A stretch of DNA of 20,142 bases from Desulfomicrobium sp. Lineage in GTDB: Bacteria > Desulfobacterota > Desulfovibrionia > Desulfovibrionales > Desulfomicrobiaceae. The position numbers and the translations under genes are program-made. The DNA is taken from assembly GCA_003542385.1 (NCBI GenBank), contig DPKT01000349.1, positions 1-20,142 on the forward strand, read 5' to 3'. Shown in pieces: positions 14,510-20,142 of this stretch; positions within the stretch are counted from its first letter, which is position 1, and every line of letters begins with the position of its first letter. The notes beneath the pieces were generated by a model that did no database searches, was not told the DNA's origin, and was given only the letters and a program-made list of their open reading frames with translations.

Positions 14510-15091
14510 TCACTTCGCGGACAGTTCGCGGCGCGCGTTCTCGACGAGTTCGGGGTCGTCGGGAGCGGCATCGACGACGGCCTGGAAATGCGCCGCCGCC
14601 TTGTCCGGCTGCGTGAGGTAATGCTTGTAGATGACGCCCAGATTGTAGTGGGCGTGATAGTTGCCGGTCTCTATGGTCAGCATGCGCTCGAAGAGTTCGG
14701 CCGCCTCGGCGTACTTCTGGAGCTCGAAGAGGCAGAACCCTTTCTGGTTCAGCGCCATGACGTCGCTTGGGTGTTTTTCGAGGACCATATCCCAAAAGGA
14801 CATGGACTTGTCCCAGGCCTTCATCTCCATGAAGGCCATGCCAAGGCCCCGCATGGCCTCGACATCGTCGGGGTTGGCCTGCAGCTTCTGCATCATGGAC
14901 GAGATGCCGGCCATGTCCCCGCCCATCTGGCCCATGCCGCCGGGCATCTCCTGACGTTCCTCGTGCTGCACGATGGACGGGTTCTCCACGCGGTAGACCA
15001 CGGCGGCGAAGACAATGGCACCCAGGCAGGCCAGAAGGAAAAAGACGACCCTGCGGCGGGCGGTTTGGGGAAAAGCGTTATTCGTCTGCAT
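14510..15091 (-). CDS. Membrane-anchored TPR protein of the cytochrome c maturation cluster (CcmI/NrfG-like)
   Basis: The 193-residue protein has a basic N-terminus (RRR at 12-14), one membrane helix (about 15-33) and a large domain predicted to face the periplasm. Residues 49-67 form a Met/Gly-rich linker (six methionines). From about residue 70 on there are three to four tetratricopeptide repeats, recognisable by GLGMAFMEMKAWDKSMSFW, GFCLFELQKYAEAAELFERML and LGVIYKHYLTQPDKAAAHF. In System I such a TPR domain (CcmI, CycH or NrfG) holds the apocytochrome c C-terminus for haem ligation; that role is inferred from position and fold. The ATG at 15091 lies within the end of ccmD, a 14-base overlap. 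A longer frame to 15187 is not supported. I leave the symbol blank because it lacks the full CcmI architecture. Confidence 0.85.
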   Translation of the reverse strand: MQTNNAFPQTARRRVVFFLLACLGAIVFAAVVYRVENPSIVQHEERQEMPGGMGQMGGDMAGISSMMQKLQANPDDVEAMRGLGMAFMEMKAWDKSMSFWDMVLEKHPSDVMALNQKGFCLFELQKYAEAAELFERMLTIETGNYHAHYNLGVIYKHYLTQPDKAAAHFQAVVDAAPDDPELVENARRELSAK

Positions 15092-15209
15092 CGAGTATCT
15101 CCAGCTGCCGAACGCGGCGCTCCAGGACGCTGTGCTGCCGGGCCAGGAAAAGGACGTATCCCCCGACACCCAGCCAGACGCACACATTGGCGATAAAAAG
15201 GTAATTCAT
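15078..15209 (-). CDS. ccmD: CcmD-like small haem exporter subunit
   Basis: A 43-residue single-span protein beginning MNYLFIANVCVWLGVGGYVLFL, then a short charged cytoplasmic tail (ARQHSVLERRVRQLEI). This is the plan of CcmD: one membrane helix with a conserved tyrosine, then a basic helix. CcmD joins the CcmABC complex and helps release holo-CcmE. It starts 10 bases after the ccmC stop and overlaps the TPR gene by 14 bases. Sequence conservation in CcmD is weak, so the call rests mainly on size, topology and position directly after ccmC. Confidence 0.8.
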   Translation of the reverse strand: MNYLFIANVCVWLGVGGYVLFLARQHSVLERRVRQLEILDADE

Positions 15210-15219
15210 GACTGTCCTC

Positions 15220-15915
15220 TCATTGCAAGGTCTTTTCCTGAATCCGGACCAGGGCAGCCTCGACCCGGCGTGCAAACCCCGCGCCGTGGTAGCGGGCCAG
15301 GACGATGGCCGCGAACAGGGCGCCCCAGGCCAGAAGGTTGATCCACACCGTCGTCCACATCTCGGGCTCCAGCCCCCCGCCGCGCGAAGCGAGCACCGCC
15401 GGGTGGATGGACCGCCATAGCCGGGCCGACAGGAACACCAGCGGGACATCGACGAAGGCGACGATGCCGAGCACGGCCCGCATCCTGGCGCCCTTGGCGC
15501 CGCCGGCGTCGGCGGCCCGCAGGACCAGATACCCCGAATAGACGAACCACATGACCAGCGTCGTGGACAGCCTCGGGTCCCAGGTCCACCACGTGTTCCA
15601 GGCCGCCCTGCCCCAGATGGAGCCGGTGATCAGCGCCAGGCCGCTGAAAAGCACCCCGACCTCGGCCAGGCCCCCGGCCAGGACGTCCCACTTTTCCTTG
15701 CCGGTCCACAGGACCATGACGCTGGCCGCAAAGACGCCGAAAAAGGCGACAAAACTCCACCAGGCCAGGGGAAGGTGGAAATAGAAGATTTTCTGCACCA
15801 GCCCCATGGTCATCTCTTCGGGCGCGTAGAACCAGATGGCGTACTGCCCGACGGCCATGAGCGCCATGGCGGCGGCCGCGAACAGCGTCAGCGTTTTCGG
15901 ATAGATGCGAAACAT
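15220..15915 (-). CDS. ccmC: Haem handling protein CcmC
   Basis: Inner-membrane protein that presents haem to CcmE, with six membrane helices. The 231 residues match the family. The tryptophan-rich WWD domain reads WGRAAWNTWWTWDPRLSTTLVMW (about 101-123). Its two flanking histidine ligands are visible as His47 in FYFHLPLAWW and His171 in RSIHPAV. The start at 15915 (MFRIYPKTLTLF) is chosen because CcmC homology begins there; the open frame extends further toward ccmB but has no family sequence. ccmB ends just upstream, and ccmD follows after 10 bases. Confidence 0.95.
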   Translation of the reverse strand: MFRIYPKTLTLFAAAAMALMAVGQYAIWFYAPEEMTMGLVQKIFYFHLPLAWWSFVAFFGVFAASVMVLWTGKEKWDVLAGGLAEVGVLFSGLALITGSIWGRAAWNTWWTWDPRLSTTLVMWFVYSGYLVLRAADAGGAKGARMRAVLGIVAFVDVPLVFLSARLWRSIHPAVLASRGGGLEPEMWTTVWINLLAWGALFAAIVLARYHGAGFARRVEAALVRIQEKTLQ

Positions 15916-15925
15916 GTCTGCCCCT

Positions 15926-16600
15926 TCATTCACCCCGGAAAACATGGGGAAAGAGAAATAGCGCCGCGCCGGAAAAAACCGCGTCGAACGCCAGGACGAG
16001 CCCGAACCACTCACCGAGGTCGGCCAGGGGGACGCCCTGCATGAGGCCGACGCCGATGCGGATGCCCCCCAGGAGCAGCGGGACCTGCAGCGGGAAGACG
16101 ATGATGGTCAGCAGCGCGTCCTTGGCGCCCTGCCCATGCCCCATGGCGCCGATGAGGCCCCCCAGGATGCACAGCCCGAGATCGACGCCCAGGGCCATGA
16201 GGACGAGCCCGCCGGGGCTCCCCCCGGGATCGAGGCCCAGAAAGACCAGGGCCGCCGGGAAAAAGAAGACCTGGCACAAGACGAGCAGGACGAGCCCGGC
16301 CAGGGTCTTGCCCAGCCACAGTGCCTGCACCGGCAGCGGGGACAGGAGCAGGGCCGTGGCCGTGTCGTTCTCCTCCTCGAAGCGGAAGAGGAGCGAAAAG
16401 ATGAGGACCACCGCGAACGAGCTGCACAGCCAGAAGATGGCCATGGCCTGCTGGGGGGAGAAACGGTCACCGGGAGCCGCCGAGAGGCTGAAGATGAAGA
16501 CCAGCAGAAGCCCCAGCAGCACTGCCTGCACGGGCCCCTGGCCGCCGGCGAAGGCCAGGCGCAGGTCCTTGGCCGCGATGGCAAGCCACGACGCCCTCAC
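15926..16600 (-). CDS. ccmB: Haem exporter membrane subunit CcmB
   Basis: Permease subunit of the CcmABCD ABC complex, which uses ATP to release haem-loaded CcmE from CcmC. The 224 residues have six hydrophobic helices. The N-terminal AIAAKDLRLAF stretch, LLFRFEEENDTATALLLSPLPVQALWLGKTLAGL and FPLQVPLLLGGIR are all typical CcmB blocks. The start codon is GTG, which overlaps the ccmA TGA as GTGA; no in-frame ATG fits better. It ends 10 bases before the chosen ccmC start. Confidence 0.93.
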   Translation of the reverse strand: MRASWLAIAAKDLRLAFAGGQGPVQAVLLGLLLVFIFSLSAAPGDRFSPQQAMAIFWLCSSFAVVLIFSLLFRFEEENDTATALLLSPLPVQALWLGKTLAGLVLLVLCQVFFFPAALVFLGLDPGGSPGGLVLMALGVDLGLCILGGLIGAMGHGQGAKDALLTIIVFPLQVPLLLGGIRIGVGLMQGVPLADLGEWFGLVLAFDAVFSGAALFLFPHVFRGE

Positions 16601-17252
16601 GCCGCCTCCCTGGGGAACTCCCCGGCAGGGCCGAAATAGGTCATGGACCTGCCGGAAAGCTGCAGCACCGTGTCCGCACGGCCCAGATCGCGCTCCAGAT
16701 CGTGGGAGATCCAGACGATGCCCGCCCCCCTGGCCCTGGCCGACTCAAGCTCGGCGTGCAGCAGGGCCTGGGAGGCCGTGTCGAGGCCCGTGGACGGCTC
16801 GTCAAGGAAGAGGAGCCGCGGTTCGACGAGGAGCACCCTGGCCAGGGACAGACGCTGGGCCATGCCCCGCGAGAACGTGCCCGCGGCCTCCAGGGCGAAC
16901 CCCTTGAGCCCCACCCTTTCGAGAAGCCCGAACAGCCCCGCGTCGTCCAGGCCGCGCCCGTAGACGCGGTTCCAGAACTCGAGGTTGCCCAGGGCCGAAA
17001 GCGCCGGGTAGACGAAGGTCTGGTGCCCCATGAAGGCCATGGCGCGATCCTCGACGCGGCGCTGCACGGTGCCGGAACGCGGCGGCAGCAGCCCGGCCAT
17101 GATCTTCAGGAGGGTGGACTTCCCGGCGCCGTTGGGACCGGCCACGAGCATGATGCTCGCCGGCTCCAGGACGCAGGACACCCCCTTGAAGATCAGCCGC
17201 GAGCCGAAGAAGTGGCTGACGGCCCGCAGGTCGAGAAGCGTGCCGGAAGCCA

Positions 17253-17256
<4 letters not shown>
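16597..17256 (-). CDS. ccmA: Haem exporter ATP-binding protein CcmA
   Basis: Cytoplasmic ATPase of the CcmABCD complex. The 219 residues match the short CcmA type. Walker A is GPNGAGKST (40-48), the ABC signature is FSRGMAQRLSLAR (128-140), and Walker B with the catalytic glutamate is LLFLDEPSTGLD (148-159). The switch histidine is in WISHD. The FSRGM form of the signature is characteristic of CcmA rather than general ABC ATPases. Two ATGs are adjacent (17256 and 17253); the first overlaps the ccmF stop as ATGA. The end overlaps the ccmB GTG by four bases. Confidence 0.95.
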
Positions 17257-19136
<1,880 letters not shown>

Positions 19137-19185
19137 GAAACGGGGTATCCTCGCGGGGTTCTGGTTGCGGAAGAAAGAGACGAGC

Positions 19186-19629
19186 TTAGCCCTGGTATCC
19201 GGGAGGACGCATCTGTCCCTTCTCGTTCTTTTCGTATTTGGAGGGGCACTTGGTCAGCAGGGTCGTGGCTTCGAACTGCTTTGCGCCGGCCTTGAAGCGG
19301 CCTTCGAGGATGACCTCCACGCCGGCCTTGAAGGTGTCGGGGACGGTTCCGCGATAGGTTACTCGTATGGACTTGGTCGGGTCGTCCTTGTCCTGGACGT
19401 TGAAGTCCACGCCCATGGACGCGGGGTCGCGGACAATGTCCTCCGCGGCCACGTTCCCGAAGAGCCGGGCCTGGGTCAATTTTTCGGCCGGCATGGCCAG
19501 CGCCTCGGAAACGTTGAGGAAATAGACGGAATTCTGGGACAGCCCGCTGAAGATCAGGTATCCCACTCCGGTCGCGACCAGCAGGACGGCGGCCAGATAG
19601 ACCCATTTCTGATTCTTGGAAGTGCTCAT
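19186..19629 (-). CDS. ccmE: Haem chaperone CcmE, cysteine (CxxxY) type
   Basis: Periplasmic haem chaperone with one N-terminal membrane anchor (about residues 9-28) and an OB-fold domain. The 147 residues fit the family. Typical blocks are VYFLNVSEAL (35-44), RLFGNV (55-60), VTYRGTVPDTFKAGVEVILEGRF (90-112) and ATTLLTKCPSKYE (121-133). The covalent haem site is normally a histidine in an HxxxY motif. Here it is Cys128 with Tyr132 (CPSKY), the variant known from Desulfovibrio and archaea. The C-terminal tail is short. It is the first gene of the ccm operon as seen here, and is divergent from gmhB. The ATG sits at 19629 (MSTSKNQKW) with a GGAGA ribosome site upstream. Confidence 0.94.
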   Translation of the reverse strand: MSTSKNQKWVYLAAVLLVATGVGYLIFSGLSQNSVYFLNVSEALAMPAEKLTQARLFGNVAAEDIVRDPASMGVDFNVQDKDDPTKSIRVTYRGTVPDTFKAGVEVILEGRFKAGAKQFEATTLLTKCPSKYEKNEKGQMRPPGYQG

Positions 19630-19711
19630 GCAATCTCCGGTTTCAATGTGCCCCGGCTCCTAGCATGAACCGGCGCGACCTGTCACGACGCGAAGCGCGC
19701 TCGTCGCACGC

Positions 19712-19740
19712 GCTATCCACAACCAGACCCGTTTCGTCAA
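19712..19740 (-). promoter_or_regulatory. ccmE: Possible sigma-70 promoter for ccmE
   Basis: On the minus strand TTGACG (19740-19735, five of six consensus bases) is followed after exactly 17 bases by GATAGC (19717-19712, three of six). It lies about 85 bases upstream of the ccmE ATG in the only sizeable gap before the ccm operon. The weak -10 keeps this tentative. Confidence 0.35.
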
Positions 19741-19794
19741 CATTTTCGTCCGCCGGACCCGGATTCCCGAGTCAGGCGCGGACCATTTCCATTC

Positions 19795-19823
19795 TTGACC
19801 TGCCTGGGCGAAGGGATCAAAAA
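19795..19823 (+). promoter_or_regulatory. gmhB: Possible weak promoter for gmhB
   Basis: TTGACC (19795-19800) is followed after 17 bases by CAAAAA, a poor -10. It lies about 30-60 bases before the gmhB ATG. Only the -35 element is close to consensus. Confidence 0.22.
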
Positions 19824-19854
19824 AGCCCATCGCAAGCCGTTTTCAAGGATACCC

Positions 19855-20142
19855 ATGACCCGCATCGAAACGATCCTCCTCGACCGCGACGGAACGCTGA
19901 TCGAGGAGCGCCACTACCTGCGCGACCCGGAACTGGTCGCCCTCATCCCCGGCGCGGCCGCACCCATGCGCCGTCTGGCGGAACTGGGCTGCCGATTCTT
20001 CCTGGCCAGCAACCAGAGCGGCATCGGCCGCGGGCTCCTGACGCCGGACGACTATTTCGCCGTGCACGCCAGGCTGGAGGAGCTGCTCCGGGCAGAGGGC
20101 ATCACCCTCGGCGGCGCGGCGTTCTGCCCCCACGGCCCCGGG
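19855..20142 (+). CDS. gmhB: D,D-heptose 1,7-bisphosphate 7-phosphatase, GmhB-like HAD protein (3' end outside the window)
   Basis: HAD-superfamily phosphatase that removes the C7 phosphate from D-glycero-D-manno-heptose 1,7-bisphosphate on the way to ADP-heptose for lipopolysaccharide core. The frame reads MTRIETILLDRDGTLIEERHY: motif I is DRDGTL (10-15), supplying nucleophile and acid/base aspartates. Motif II is SNQSGIGRGLL, the form typical of GmhB and histidinol-phosphate phosphatases. FCPHGPG at the window edge is the start of the CPH zinc-binding loop of this subfamily. Only the first 96 codons are visible; the family is about 180-190 residues. An AAGGAT ribosome site precedes the ATG. 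A histidinol-phosphatase role is possible, because the families share these motifs and his genes occur in this window, but they are about 15 kb away and the HYLRDPE region favours GmhB. Confidence 0.85.
   Translation, partial: MTRIETILLDRDGTLIEERHYLRDPELVALIPGAAAPMRRLAELGCRFFLASNQSGIGRGLLTPDDYFAVHARLEELLRAEGITLGGAAFCPHGPG

Larger units (their letters stand above)
19630..19854. other. Divergent intergenic region between ccmE and gmhB
   Basis: The 225 bases contain no reading frame I would call a gene. They hold candidate promoters for both directions. They also contain GC-rich self-complementary stretches around 19685-19712 (CGACG and CGTCG arms among them). No riboswitch, tRNA or known operator is recognised. 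Confidence 0.6.

Noticed and set aside
13448..15196. A 582-codon plus-strand open frame opposite livK and the ccm TPR gene
   Set aside because: It crosses an intergenic region and two real minus-strand genes. The Leu/Gly/Asp/His bias is a reverse-strand artefact, and no family is recognised.

Overview
The window is GC-rich, gene-dense chromosomal DNA that looks like a Desulfovibrio-type (Desulfovibrionales) delta-proteobacterium. The best clue is the cytochrome c maturation cluster. Its CcmE carries a CxxxY haem-attachment motif instead of the usual HxxxY, a variant known from Desulfovibrio and archaea (System I*), and no ccmG or ccmH gene is visible beside it. The rest is housekeeping and transport. 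There are no mobile elements, RNA genes or CRISPR arrays, and no gene-free stretch longer than about 230 bases. The genus is an inference from gene content only.

Layout. (1) 1-2890, plus strand: the 3' part of an Mrp-type Na+/H+ antiporter operon (mrpD partial, mrpE, mrpF, mrpG), then upp, closed by a strong hairpin terminator that also faces the convergent hisA. (2) 2983-4921, minus strand: hisB, an unknown lipoprotein gene and hisA, all joined by 4-base ATGA overlaps. (3) 4981-6302, minus: tatB-tatC, with TatC carrying a long acidic N-terminal extension. (4) 6337-9387, minus: guaB-guaA, the two-step IMP to GMP pathway. (5) 9443-14317, minus: livK-livH-livM-livG-livF, a complete branched-chain amino acid ABC importer set, except that livK is split by one in-frame TAG. 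(6) 14510-19629, minus: ccmE-ccmF-ccmA-ccmB-ccmC-ccmD plus a membrane-anchored TPR protein, i.e. the haem handling and ligation machinery for c-type cytochromes. (7) 19855-20142, plus: the 5' part of gmhB, a heptose bisphosphate phosphatase for lipopolysaccharide core synthesis.

Everything from ccmE to hisA (about 16.6 kb) runs on one strand. Many starts overlap the preceding stop, which suggests translational coupling within each module. Hairpins separate ccm from liv, livK from livHMGF, and tatC from hisB, so the block is probably several operons with partial read-through.

I found no convincing undescribed system. The points most worth a second look are the amber codon in livK, the cysteine-type CcmE with a reduced ccm gene set, the TatC extension with a possible internal start, the terminator-like hairpin just before hisB, and the unknown lipoprotein inside the his gene pair.
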